DNA of 64,000 nt, taken from positions 124,001-188,000 of the forward strand of contig UEIF01000009.1 of NCBI GenBank assembly GCA_900468805.1, in the 5' to 3' direction. The stretch comes from Hyphomicrobiales bacterium. Lineage in GTDB: Bacteria; Pseudomonadota; Alphaproteobacteria; Rhizobiales; Rhizobiaceae. Both the position numbers and the translations under genes were made by a program. The notes beneath the pieces were generated by a model that saw only the letters and a list, made by a program, of their open reading frames with translations, ran no database searches and was not told the origin of the DNA. This document shows positions 17,647-25,881 of the stretch, piece after piece. Within the stretch, counting starts at the first letter, position 1. Every line of letters starts with the position of its first letter.

Positions 17647-19674
17647 ATGACCATGTCCATACCGCGATCTTCAGCCTTGCGGCTCGAATCCATTTGGAAT
17701 CCGCCTGCCAATGGCAAGGATTTCTCCTATGTCCTGCAGCTCAAGAACCTGGCCGCCGAGCCGCTTTCAGGCTTCTCGCTTTGCGTCAGCGGGCCGGGCC
17801 GGATCGATCCCGCCGGACGCGTCGAGGGCGCTACGGTTTCGAAAAGGATTTCGAACTTCACCGAATTCCGGCCGCTGGAAGGCTTCGTTCTCGGCACGGG
17901 CGAAACCTGGACGATCTCGGTGCATGCGCTGAGTTGGCAATTTCGCCATTGGACGGATGGCGCAACCAGCGCCTATCTCGCTTTTGCTGACGGCAGTACC
18001 GTTTCACTGACGCTTGAACCGACACGTTCGGCCGCCAGCAATGCACCGTTGAAGCGCGGCGCCGAGAGCTTTCCCGTGCCAACCAGCGTGCCGGTGCAGG
18101 TTTCGATCATCCCCTGGCCGAACCATGTGGCCGTCGCCTCGCGGCGACCCTTGCCGGCAGGCTTCACGCTGCAGGCCGAGGATCGGGAGGCGAAGGCTGC
18201 AGCCGGTAGCTTCAAAGCGCTGGTCGATCATCTCTTCGCCGTCGAGGGTATCATTCGCTCAGCCGCAGAGGGTGCCGCGGCTGTAATCCTGACGAAAGCT
18301 GACGGCTTCGGCCCAGAGGCTTATCGCCTAAGCTTCGAAGGGGAGGCAATCACCGTCGAGGCGAGCAGCCACACCGGCTTCCTCTACGGCCTCATCACGC
18401 TCGGCCAGATCTGGCGCGGCGCGCGCCAGCATCCGCGGACCTTCCAGTTCCCAGCATCCGGTGAGATTGTAGATGAACCCTCGATGGGCTGGCGCGGTCT
18501 GCATCTCGATGTCGCTCGCCAGTTCTATGGCGAGGCGGAAATCAGGAAGCTGATGGCGATACTCGCCTGGAACAAGCTCAACCGTTTCCACTGGCACCTC
18601 TCCGATGATGAAGCCTGGCGTGTCGAGATCGATGCCTATCCGGCACTGACCGAAATTGGCGCTTGGCGGGGCCACGGCCTCTCCGTGCCGCCATTGCTCG
18701 GTTCCAGCCCGGCGCGCACAGGCGGCTATTACACTAAACCGGTCATCCGCGAGATCGTCGCCTACGCGGGGGATCTCGGCATCGAGGTCGTGCCGGAGAT
18801 CGACATCCCCGGCCATTGCTACGCCATGCTGCAGGCAATACCGGAGCTGCGCGATCCGGAAGAGGCGGGAAGCTATTATTCCGTTCAGGGCTTTCCGGAC
18901 AATTGCGTCAATCCGACGCGAGAAAAGACCTATGAGGTCATCGAGACCATTTTCTCGGAGCTCATCGAACTTTTCCCCTTCAAGACAATCCATGTCGGCG
19001 CCGACGAAGTGCCGCTCGGCGCGTGGTCCGGCTCGCCGGAAGCGCTCGCTCGCTTACGCTCGCTCGCCGGCGATGAGGTTGCCGATGCGCATGCCAAGCG
19101 CCTGAATGTCATCACCAACACCCATGGTGCCGACGACATCCATGGCTCGGGTGCGGCAATCCTGCAGGCGGAATTCCTGAAACGCATTCAGAGCTTCCTG
19201 GCTTCCAGGGGCTGCACCACTGGCGGCTGGGAGGAAGCGGCGCATGGCGACGTCATCGACAAGTCGAAAAGCTATCTCTGCAGCTGGCGCAATGTCGAGG
19301 TCTCCGCCGAGCTTGCCGATCGCGGTTATGAGATCGTCGTTTGCCCGGGACAGGTCTACTATCTCGACATGGCGTTGCGGCCGGACTGGGACGAGCCGGG
19401 CGCCAGTTGGGCCGGCACGTCGGATGCCGAGAAGCTCTACACCTTCGATCCGGTCGGCGGCTGGACGGAAACCCAGAAGCAGAAGCTTCGCGGCATTCAG
19501 GCCTGCATCTGGTCCGAACCGATGACCGATCGCGCCGTCTTCGATCGGCTCGTCTTTCCGCGCCTGTCCGCGCTTGCCGAAACGGGCTGGACGAAACCGT
19601 CGTCCAAGTCGTGGGAGCGTTTCAAGGCGCTCGCCGGGCTGATGCCACTACTCTACGGGCTGCAGCAGTCATAA
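17647..19674 (+). CDS. Beta-N-acetylhexosaminidase, glycoside hydrolase family 20
   Basis: 675 residues. It removes terminal N-acetylhexosamines from chito-oligosaccharides or glycans. An N-terminal beta-rich region (about 1-150) and a GH20b-like domain precede the TIM barrel, which opens with GWRGLHLDVARQFY and HWHLSDDEAWRVEI. The catalytic pair is Asp453-Glu454 in HVGADEVP, with Ala where many members have Gly. No signal peptide is seen, so it should act in the cytoplasm on imported oligomers. Starts at 17647 or 17653 are both possible behind AGAAAGA. It ends the importer operon. Confidence 0.93.
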   Translation: MTMSIPRSSALRLESIWNPPANGKDFSYVLQLKNLAAEPLSGFSLCVSGPGRIDPAGRVEGATVSKRISNFTEFRPLEGFVLGTGETWTISVHALSWQFRHWTDGATSAYLAFADGSTVSLTLEPTRSAASNAPLKRGAESFPVPTSVPVQVSIIPWPNHVAVASRRPLPAGFTLQAEDREAKAAAGSFKALVDHLFAVEGIIRSAAEGAAAVILTKADGFGPEAYRLSFEGEAITVEASSHTGFLYGLITLGQIWRGARQHPRTFQFPASGEIVDEPSMGWRGLHLDVARQFYGEAEIRKLMAILAWNKLNRFHWHLSDDEAWRVEIDAYPALTEIGAWRGHGLSVPPLLGSSPARTGGYYTKPVIREIVAYAGDLGIEVVPEIDIPGHCYAMLQAIPELRDPEEAGSYYSVQGFPDNCVNPTREKTYEVIETIFSELIELFPFKTIHVGADEVPLGAWSGSPEALARLRSLAGDEVADAHAKRLNVITNTHGADDIHGSGAAILQAEFLKRIQSFLASRGCTTGGWEEAAHGDVIDKSKSYLCSWRNVEVSAELADRGYEIVVCPGQVYYLDMALRPDWDEPGASWAGTSDAEKLYTFDPVGGWTETQKQKLRGIQACIWSEPMTDRAVFDRLVFPRLSALAETGWTKPSSKSWERFKALAGLMPLLYGLQQS

Positions 19675-19700
19675 GCTCGGATCAGGATTAAGGATCATTT

Positions 19701-19728
19701 TTGCCATCACCGGAGACGGTGATGGCAA
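19701..19728. terminator. Stem-loop between convergent GH20 and HxlR genes
   Basis: TTGCCATCACC (19701-19711) and GGTGATGGCAA (19718-19728) form a perfect 11-bp stem with a GGAGAC loop. It lies between two convergent genes, as expected for a shared terminator, although no U-tract follows. Confidence 0.6.
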
Positions 19729-19799
19729 TGGATATTCACATCGCTCTGAAGCTGCGAGCTCGAGCGTTGCAGACATGCCGAAGCGAGCTGCGCTGGCAG

Positions 19800-20261
19800 T
19801 CAGTCCTGCTGATCCCGCGGCGGAGCTGCGCATCCGGGTTCGGCGATGCGAATGGGGCGGGTTCCCACAGGAGCGCCGGTCGCGCGGTCGATGGTGACGG
19901 GATCGATCTCGGTTCCGGTTTCGGCATCGAAGAAACGGGTGACTTCGCCGCCGCCGCGGTACTTGCGGCCCCAGGCGCCAATCGCAAACAGAACGGGCAA
20001 AAAGTCGCGGCCGGCCTCTGTCAGCACATATTCGTCGCGCGGCGGGCGCTCGGAATAGCGACGTTTTTCCAGCAGCCCTTCCTCGGTCAGCGATGACAGC
20101 CGCCCCGTCAGCATCGTCGGGGCAATGCCGAGGCTCTTTCGAAAATCATCGAAGCGGGTCAGCCCTGCATGGGCGTCGCGCATGATCAGCATGCTCCACG
20201 CATCGCCCACAAGTGCCAGGCTGCGGGCGATAAGGCAGGGCTGATCTGAAAGTTTTTTCAT
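19800..20261 (-). CDS. HxlR-family transcriptional regulator
   Basis: 153 residues from ATG 20261. The winged helix reads CLIARSLALVGDAWSMLIMRDAHAG, then FDDFRKSLGIAPTMLTGRLSSL and a wing ending YVLTEAGRDFLPVL. Cys9 lies where HxlR sensors such as YodB and HypR have their redox-reactive cysteine. The C-terminal tail is about 40 residues longer than a minimal HxlR protein. It is transcribed away from an SDR gene, with an operator-like palindrome between them, so it probably represses that gene and itself. Confidence 0.9.
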   Translation of the reverse strand: MKKLSDQPCLIARSLALVGDAWSMLIMRDAHAGLTRFDDFRKSLGIAPTMLTGRLSSLTEEGLLEKRRYSERPPRDEYVLTEAGRDFLPVLFAIGAWGRKYRGGGEVTRFFDAETGTEIDPVTIDRATGAPVGTRPIRIAEPGCAAPPRDQQD

Positions 20262-20288
20262 GTCGCTATCTTTTTGGTAGTGACTTAG

Positions 20289-20301
20289 TATCAATTTGAT
20301 A
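20289..20301. promoter_or_regulatory. Candidate HxlR operator
   Basis: TATCAA-T-TTGATA is a perfect palindrome in the 85-base gap between the divergent HxlR and SDR genes. Its position suits an operator controlling both genes. Confidence 0.55.
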
Positions 20302-20346
20302 GTAACAGAATGTACACGGATGGTCCATGACAAAACGAAGGCAGAA

Positions 20347-21162
20347 ATGAGCAAGAAAGAACGTGGCATTGCCCTGGTCACCGGGGCTTCCTCCGGCATC
20401 GGGCTGGTGACGGCGAAAGCGCTGCGGCGCGACGGTTACCGTGTTTTCGGCACCAGCCGAAGGTCGATGCCCGAGACCGGCGACGGAATCACGATGCTGA
20501 TCTGCGATGTCATCGACGATCAATCCGTGCAGGGCGTTGTTGACGAGGTTCTAAGCCGGGCAGGGCGGATCGATCTTCTTGTCAACAACGCCGGGATCGG
20601 CCTGCTCGGTGGCGCCGAGGAATCGACGACGGCGCAGGTGAAATCCGTGTTCGACGTCAACGTCTTCGGCACCATACGGATGACGAATGCGGTACTGCCG
20701 GTGATGCGGCGGCAACGCAGCGGCCGGATCGTCAACCTGAGCTCGATCCTCGGACTGATCCCGGCGCCCTTCAACGCGCTCTACGCAGCGACCAAGCATG
20801 CGATCGAAGGTTATTCGGAATCCCTCGACCACGAAGTGCGCACGCAAGGCATCCGTGTGGTGCTCGTCGAACCGGGCGTCACCCGCACCTCCTTTGAAGA
20901 GAATATCACGCGGCCGGACCGGCCGCTCGCCATCTACGATGCGGTACGTGCCGATGCCGAAAAGCTGATGCGCGAAATCGTCGCGAAGGGCGATGCACCC
21001 GAAGTGGTGGCCGCAACTGTCGTTCGAGCCGCCAATGCGCCATCGCCAAAGAGACGCTACACGGCCGGAAAAGCGGCGGGACAGGTGCGCTTTATCCGCC
21101 GCTTTCTGCCCGAGTCCTTCGTCGACAGGAGCCTTCGGAAATTCAACAAACTTCCCGGCTGA
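20347..21162 (+). CDS. Short-chain dehydrogenase/reductase
   Basis: 271 residues from ATG 20347, five bases after GAAGG. Classical SDR: cofactor motif TGASSGIG near the N-terminus, NNAGIG, catalytic Ser in NLSSILG and YAATKHAIEG supplying Tyr and Lys. ARG residues after the glycine motif (TSRRS) suggest NADP(H). The substrate is unknown. It is divergent from the HxlR gene and followed 50 bases later by an NADP-dependent oxidoreductase, probably in one transcript. Confidence 0.9.
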   Translation: MSKKERGIALVTGASSGIGLVTAKALRRDGYRVFGTSRRSMPETGDGITMLICDVIDDQSVQGVVDEVLSRAGRIDLLVNNAGIGLLGGAEESTTAQVKSVFDVNVFGTIRMTNAVLPVMRRQRSGRIVNLSSILGLIPAPFNALYAATKHAIEGYSESLDHEVRTQGIRVVLVEPGVTRTSFEENITRPDRPLAIYDAVRADAEKLMREIVAKGDAPEVVAATVVRAANAPSPKRRYTAGKAAGQVRFIRRFLPESFVDRSLRKFNKLPG

Positions 21163-21212
21163 GCCTGCCTTGTCACTTTGCCGGCTCACCATAGAAACGA
21201 AAGTTCGCCCTC

Positions 21213-22214
21213 ATGAAAGCACTCCTGATCGATCGCTACAAGAAAGGCGGCGCCCTCAGGCTCGGCCACAGCCCTGAACCGCAATTGCGTGAAAACGACG
21301 TGATGGTCGAGATCCATGCCGCCAGCGTGAACCTGCTGGATGCCAAGATCCGGGACGGGGAATTCAAGCTCATCCTCCCCTACCGGCTTCCGCTGGTGCT
21401 CGGCAATGATGTCGCGGGCGTCGTGGTCCGGGTCGGGGCGAATGTCCGGCAGTTCAAGGCGGGCGACGAGGTCTATGCGCGGCCCGGCCAGGATCGCATC
21501 GGGACGTTTGCCGAGTATATCGCCATCGATGCAGCCGATGTCGCCCTGAAGCCCGCCAATCTCAACATGGAAGAGGCCGCATCGATCCCGCTGGTGGCGC
21601 TGACCGCATGGCAGGTTCTGGTCGAGCGTGCCAACCTGCAGAAGGGACAGAGGATACTGATTCATGCGGGCTCCGGCGGCGTCGGCACGGTCGCCATCCA
21701 GCTGGCCAAATATCTCGGCGCCCACGTGGCGACGACCACGAGCACGGCAAACATCGATCTGGTGAAAAGCATCGGCGCCGACGTGGTGGTCGACTACAAG
21801 AAGGACGACTTCGAAAAGGTGCTGAAGGGCTATGATGTCGTGCTGAACAGCCTCGGCAAGGATACGCTGGAAAAATCGCTCGCCGTCCTGAAGCCGGGTG
21901 GCAGGCTGATCTCGATTTCCGGTCCGCCCGATCCCGATTTCGCCAGCGAGAACGGCTCCGGCTGGCTGCTCCGGCAGGTCATGCGCCTCCTGAGTTCGGG
22001 GATCAGGCGAAGATCGAAACGCCGGGGGATCGCCTATTCGTTTCTCTTCATGACGGCGAACGACGCTCAGCTTGGCAAGGTCACCGCGCTGATCGAGGCA
22101 GGCGCCATTCGCCCCGTCATCGACCGGGTCTTCCCGTTCGAGAAGACCAACGAGGCACTGGACTATGTGGAAACGGGACGTGCGAAGGGTAAGGTCGTCA
22201 TTGCGATGAAGTGA
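21213..22214 (+). CDS. NADP-dependent quinone/enone oxidoreductase (MDR family)
   Basis: 333 residues. Medium-chain dehydrogenase/reductase without the structural-zinc cysteines: GroES-like domain with ASVNLLDAKIRDG and PLVLGNDVAGVV, then Rossmann domain with HAGSGGVGTVAIQLAKYLGAHV and TTTSTANIDLVKSIGAD. ALTAWQVL is the usual linker. Members reduce quinones or alpha,beta-unsaturated carbonyls. With an HxlR regulator and an SDR next door, an electrophile or quinone detoxification role is a reasonable inference. Confidence 0.88.
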   Translation: MKALLIDRYKKGGALRLGHSPEPQLRENDVMVEIHAASVNLLDAKIRDGEFKLILPYRLPLVLGNDVAGVVVRVGANVRQFKAGDEVYARPGQDRIGTFAEYIAIDAADVALKPANLNMEEAASIPLVALTAWQVLVERANLQKGQRILIHAGSGGVGTVAIQLAKYLGAHVATTTSTANIDLVKSIGADVVVDYKKDDFEKVLKGYDVVLNSLGKDTLEKSLAVLKPGGRLISISGPPDPDFASENGSGWLLRQVMRLLSSGIRRRSKRRGIAYSFLFMTANDAQLGKVTALIEAGAIRPVIDRVFPFEKTNEALDYVETGRAKGKVVIAMK

Positions 22215-22231
22215 GAGAAGGCCGATGACCA

Positions 22232-22285
22232 CTGCGCAAATATCTTCTTCTCGGCGGCGGCATGGTAGCGGCCGTCATATCCTGA
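22232..22285 (+). pseudogene. N-terminal scrap of an FAD-dependent reductase
   Basis: Codons from 22238 read KYLLLGGGMVAAVIS then TGA (22283-22285). KYLLLGGGMVA is the classic first beta strand and FAD-binding loop of ferredoxin/rubredoxin reductase-type proteins. There is no in-frame ATG before it (a TGA precedes at 22226-22228 or nearby) and nothing recognisable follows before the ROK gene. It is probably the stump of a deleted oxidoreductase gene that once followed the MDR gene. Short, so only moderately certain. Confidence 0.45.
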
Positions 22286-22305
22286 CTTGACCAGCGAGCC
22301 TCGGC

Positions 22306-23508
22306 TTAGCCGACCGGCTTTTGCAGAACGTCAAAGCGTGGATTTGTCTCGGAAAAGATCGGCAGGGCAGCGGCACCGAGGATCGCCGTATCCTTGCCGG
22401 TCATGCCGATCATGACACGGGGTAACGTGCGCTTCTGGTCGGGGTCAATGGGAATGTGCAGCGGTTCCAGCCGCGCGGCGAGCCGCTGCATCAGCGATGT
22501 CGATATGCTGCCTCCAAGCACGATGGTCTGCGGATCGAAAGCCAGCTCCAGAAAATCGACGGTCTGCCGCAGCGGCTGGACCGCCTGATCCAGCCAGGCA
22601 TCCAGACCTTCGCCGCCTTTGGCGATCAGCGCGTCGAGTTGATCCGGCAAAAGCTCTTCGGCATTCGCAATGCCCATGAACTCATACGCGACAGTCGGGG
22701 ACACGTAGCGATCGAGGCATCCGCGCTTGCCGCAGCTGCAGAGCCGGCCATGCGGTTCGACGATGATGTGGCCGATCTCGCCGGCATTGTGCCGGCTGCC
22801 CTTGTAGAGATGCCCGTCGAGGAACATGCCGGCGCCGATACCGCCGCCGCCCGCAAGGAAGAGATAGACGAAGCTGCTGAAGCCGCGGGCAACACCGTGC
22901 AGGCGCTCGCCGATGGCCGCAGCCGTCGCGTCATTCTCGACGAGCACAGGCACCTTCACGCGCCGTTCGAGCTCGTAGCCAACGGGGAAATCCTGCCAGC
23001 CAGGCAGGTTCTGCGGGCTGAGCGATGTGACGCCGCCCTCCGCATAACGGCCAGGCAGGGCCATGCCGACACCGAGCAGCCTGTCGCGGTCAAAGGAGAA
23101 CGCTCCCTGCAAATCCTCGACAATGGACCCGAGGATTGGCATCGCCTGTTCGGGATCGGGATGTTCGACATGACGCTCGATGCGTGCACAGACTGCGCCC
23201 GAGAGATCGGTCAGCACGCCGCTCGCGCGCTGGCGGCCGAGTTCGAGCCCAATGGAATAGGCCCCATGCGGATTGATCGAGTAGGGAATGATTGGCTGGC
23301 CGCGGGCAAGCTTCTGCGCTTTCGCAGGCACGAGCAGATGCGAGCGCTGCAATTCCTCAACGATGTTCGAGACCGTCTGCGCCGTCAGCGCCGTCATACG
23401 GGCGATCGCGGCGCGCGACAGCGGACCGTTGGTGCGGATAGCCTCAATCACGACACGCCTGTTGTGTGACTTGGCCTGCTCGAGATTGGTGCCTGAAATC
23501 GCTTTCAT
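22306..23508 (-). CDS. ROK-family (NagC/XylR-type) transcriptional regulator
   Basis: 400 residues from ATG 23508; the frame is open further upstream but the MarR-like winged helix (NRRVVIEAIRTNGPLSRAAIARMTALTAQTVSNIVEEL) begins about 14 residues after this ATG. The ROK fold follows: VENDATAAAIGERL, FLAGGGGIGAGMF, the zinc motif CSCGKRGCLDRY and NAGEIGH before it. ROK repressors respond to sugars, amino sugars or their phosphates. No sugar operon adjoins it directly; the amino-sugar importer operon at 11.8-19.7 kb is the nearest plausible target. Confidence 0.9.
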   Translation of the reverse strand: MKAISGTNLEQAKSHNRRVVIEAIRTNGPLSRAAIARMTALTAQTVSNIVEELQRSHLLVPAKAQKLARGQPIIPYSINPHGAYSIGLELGRQRASGVLTDLSGAVCARIERHVEHPDPEQAMPILGSIVEDLQGAFSFDRDRLLGVGMALPGRYAEGGVTSLSPQNLPGWQDFPVGYELERRVKVPVLVENDATAAAIGERLHGVARGFSSFVYLFLAGGGGIGAGMFLDGHLYKGSRHNAGEIGHIIVEPHGRLCSCGKRGCLDRYVSPTVAYEFMGIANAEELLPDQLDALIAKGGEGLDAWLDQAVQPLRQTVDFLELAFDPQTIVLGGSISTSLMQRLAARLEPLHIPIDPDQKRTLPRVMIGMTGKDTAILGAAALPIFSETNPRFDVLQKPVG

Positions 23509-23770
23509 GATGTCTTTATAGAGTTTGAACCACCACCATTGCCACAAGACGACCATGCGGGGAAGGGGAGAAGTGTGCAGTCTTTTCAATGTGATCGCGA
23601 CGACAATTGATGCCGATTGTTCCAGTCGCTCCTCACATATCACTTTAACGGCGGTGTCGCTGCCATCGATGCGATTGACGACGCCGGACAAGCACGGAAT
23701 TCCTCTCAATGATTAGAGTTCTGCCATGGAAATCCTAACTCACGGATCGACGATCGCAGGATGAAGTTCT

Positions 23771-24721
23771 ATGGGAGACAAGAGGGCTAACCAATTGGGA
23801 CGAATCATGAATTTGCGCGTCAGCCAGACCGCGGGAAACGCAGTGCTTTTCGGTGTGCTTCTGATGCTCCTCGGCGACTTCCTGTTTTCGCTGAACGACG
23901 CCATGGGCAAATGGTTGGTGGCGAGCTTTGCCGTCGGCCAGGTTCTGGTGATCCGCTCGTTCGGTTCCTTTCTCATTCTTGCCCCGATGATCGCCCGGCA
24001 AGGACCTCGCTCGCTCTTTCAGGTCGAGCGCGCTCCCCTGCAAATCTTGCGGGTTATCCTGACGACGGGGGATGTCGCCTTTTTCTATGCCGCAGTTGCC
24101 TATCTTCCGCTTGCCGATGTCATGACCTTTTACATGGCCGGCCCCATCTACGTCGCCGCCCTTTCGCACTTCTTCCTTGGCGAGACGATCGGCTGGCGCC
24201 GCTGGCTCGCTGTCATCCTCGGTTTCGTCGGCGTGCTGATTGCGCTGAGGCCCTCGACGGCCATGTTGTCCTGGCCGTCGATCTTCGGCCTAATCGGCAG
24301 CCTTTCCTTCGCGCTGACGCTGATCCTTGGCCGGCGGCTGCGGCAGACGAGCGATGTGACGCTCGTCACATGGCAGACCGTCGGTGCGTTGGTCACCGGT
24401 CTGTTCCTGAGCATCGGTGATTGGCGTGCCGCCTCCGCCCTTGACCTCGCCGGCATGCTGGCGCTCGGCATCGTCGCAGGCAGCGCGCATATGATGATCA
24501 CGCGCGCGTTGAAGCTTGCCCCAGCATCCCTGCTTGCGCCGCTCCAATACAGCCTGCTGCTCTGGGCAATCGTCCTTGGTTACATTTTCTTCGGCGAATT
24601 GCCCGACAGGCAGATTCTGGTCGGCTCGGTCATCATCGTTCTCGCAGGCCTCTTCATCTTCCATCGCAAGAACATCGTTGAAACCACGTCGAAATCTGAC
24701 GTTCCGCCTGACGGGCACTAA
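23771..24721 (+). CDS. EamA/DMT-superfamily permease
   Basis: 316 residues with about ten TM segments in two EamA repeats (about 20-150 and 165-300): LFGVLLMLLGDFLFSLNDAMGKWL opens repeat one, WPSIFGLIGSLSFALTLILGRRL opens repeat two. The family exports amino acids or other metabolites; substrate unknown. ATG 23807 is an alternative start. Its TAA overlaps the TAG of the convergent glycosyltransferase gene by four bases (24718-24721). Confidence 0.88.
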   Translation: MGDKRANQLGRIMNLRVSQTAGNAVLFGVLLMLLGDFLFSLNDAMGKWLVASFAVGQVLVIRSFGSFLILAPMIARQGPRSLFQVERAPLQILRVILTTGDVAFFYAAVAYLPLADVMTFYMAGPIYVAALSHFFLGETIGWRRWLAVILGFVGVLIALRPSTAMLSWPSIFGLIGSLSFALTLILGRRLRQTSDVTLVTWQTVGALVTGLFLSIGDWRAASALDLAGMLALGIVAGSAHMMITRALKLAPASLLAPLQYSLLLWAIVLGYIFFGELPDRQILVGSVIIVLAGLFIFHRKNIVETTSKSDVPPDGH

Positions 24722-25878
24722 GGGTCGTGCGGTCTTGTGGTAATTTCACCGCCCGGGAGCCCGATTGGCTCTGCGCTCTCATGTATCGAACTCAACTTGG
24801 CGTCGATCGCGGTCAGCCGCATCAGATGACGTCGTGACCGAGCCGTCTCTTCCGTGCTTTCAACAGGCGTAAGGACGATTTGATCGTCGAATCTCGGTTC
24901 ATTCAATCGCAGCGGGTTTTCACCGCGCTCTGTTGTTGCCTTGAAAGTCATTCCTCGCTTCACGATACGTCGGCTCGTTTGCCATATGAACCGAAGTATG
25001 AAACGTGGGTCGTGTTGAAAAATTACCCAAGCAGTGGCGAGCAGCAGGCGCAGACTCTTGGCCTGTCTGTATTGCCAGAACGCGTATTTTTGAGTGAGCG
25101 CGACGGCGCTCCTGGCTGCATATCTCGGAACCTGCGGATTTGCGGCCAGCGAGCGCTTTACAACTTCTAAAGCTCCTTGGCCCATTCGTACGTGATTGGA
25201 TGACATATTGCCGGGATATTCTCTGTATCCCACCAGGCGTTCGGGGATGACTTCGATACAATAGCGTGCGGCCAGCCTGAACTCGAAATCGAGATCTTCG
25301 CAGCCTCCGATACCTGCTGCTGCGTATGAGCTATCAAACCCACCGATCTCGAGCGCAACGTCCCGTCGCACAAGAAGCGCGCTTCCATTGCCTATATATT
25401 TGAAAGTCAGATGCCGGGCATAGATATATCCCCTTGCGACATTGGATGCGCCGGGCCGAATGATCTCGTCGTTCTGATTGATAATATAATGCAGCGCATA
25501 GACCGCAGCCCACCGCGAGGATAAGCGATTGAGAGCGTTTACCTGCTTCTCGACTTTCGTCGGGTGCCAGAGATCGTCGGCGTCAAGGAATGCCACAAAT
25601 CGACCTGATGATGCCTCGATGCCGGCATTCCTAGCGGCAGCGACACCACGGTTCGGTGTAGAGAGGAGGCGGATCCGTGGATCCGTCATCGCGATTTGCT
25701 CGACCAGTTTTGTCGTGTCGTCCGTCGAACCGTCATTGACAACAATGATCTCCAGGGCCGGATAGGTCTGGCGTGCCGCGGATCGAAGCGTACGCTCAAT
25801 ATATGTGGAAGCGTTGAAGGCCGGAATGACGACTGAAACCAAGGGCTGGGCGGAATAAAAAGCGTCTCCTCGATCCAT
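24718..25878 (-). CDS. Glycosyltransferase family 2
   Basis: 386 residues. GT-A fold: SVVIPAFNASTYIERTL, EIIVVNDGSTDDT, RGVAAARNAGIEAS and the metal/nucleotide-binding AFLDADDLWHP. The C-terminal part (about 210-386) is specific to this subfamily. It strongly resembles the GT2 at 27627-28718 in the middle region (DADDLWHP, GCEDLDFEFRLA versus GCEDYKLYLALA, GNMSSN), so the two are paralogues. It is the last gene of the leftward glycan operon, three bases after the ABC exporter gene. Confidence 0.92.
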   Translation of the reverse strand: MDRGDAFYSAQPLVSVVIPAFNASTYIERTLRSAARQTYPALEIIVVNDGSTDDTTKLVEQIAMTDPRIRLLSTPNRGVAAARNAGIEASSGRFVAFLDADDLWHPTKVEKQVNALNRLSSRWAAVYALHYIINQNDEIIRPGASNVARGYIYARHLTFKYIGNGSALLVRRDVALEIGGFDSSYAAAGIGGCEDLDFEFRLAARYCIEVIPERLVGYREYPGNMSSNHVRMGQGALEVVKRSLAANPQVPRYAARSAVALTQKYAFWQYRQAKSLRLLLATAWVIFQHDPRFILRFIWQTSRRIVKRGMTFKATTERGENPLRLNEPRFDDQIVLTPVESTEETARSRRHLMRLTAIDAKLSSIHESAEPIGLPGGEITTRPHDP

Positions 25879-25881
25879 TGA

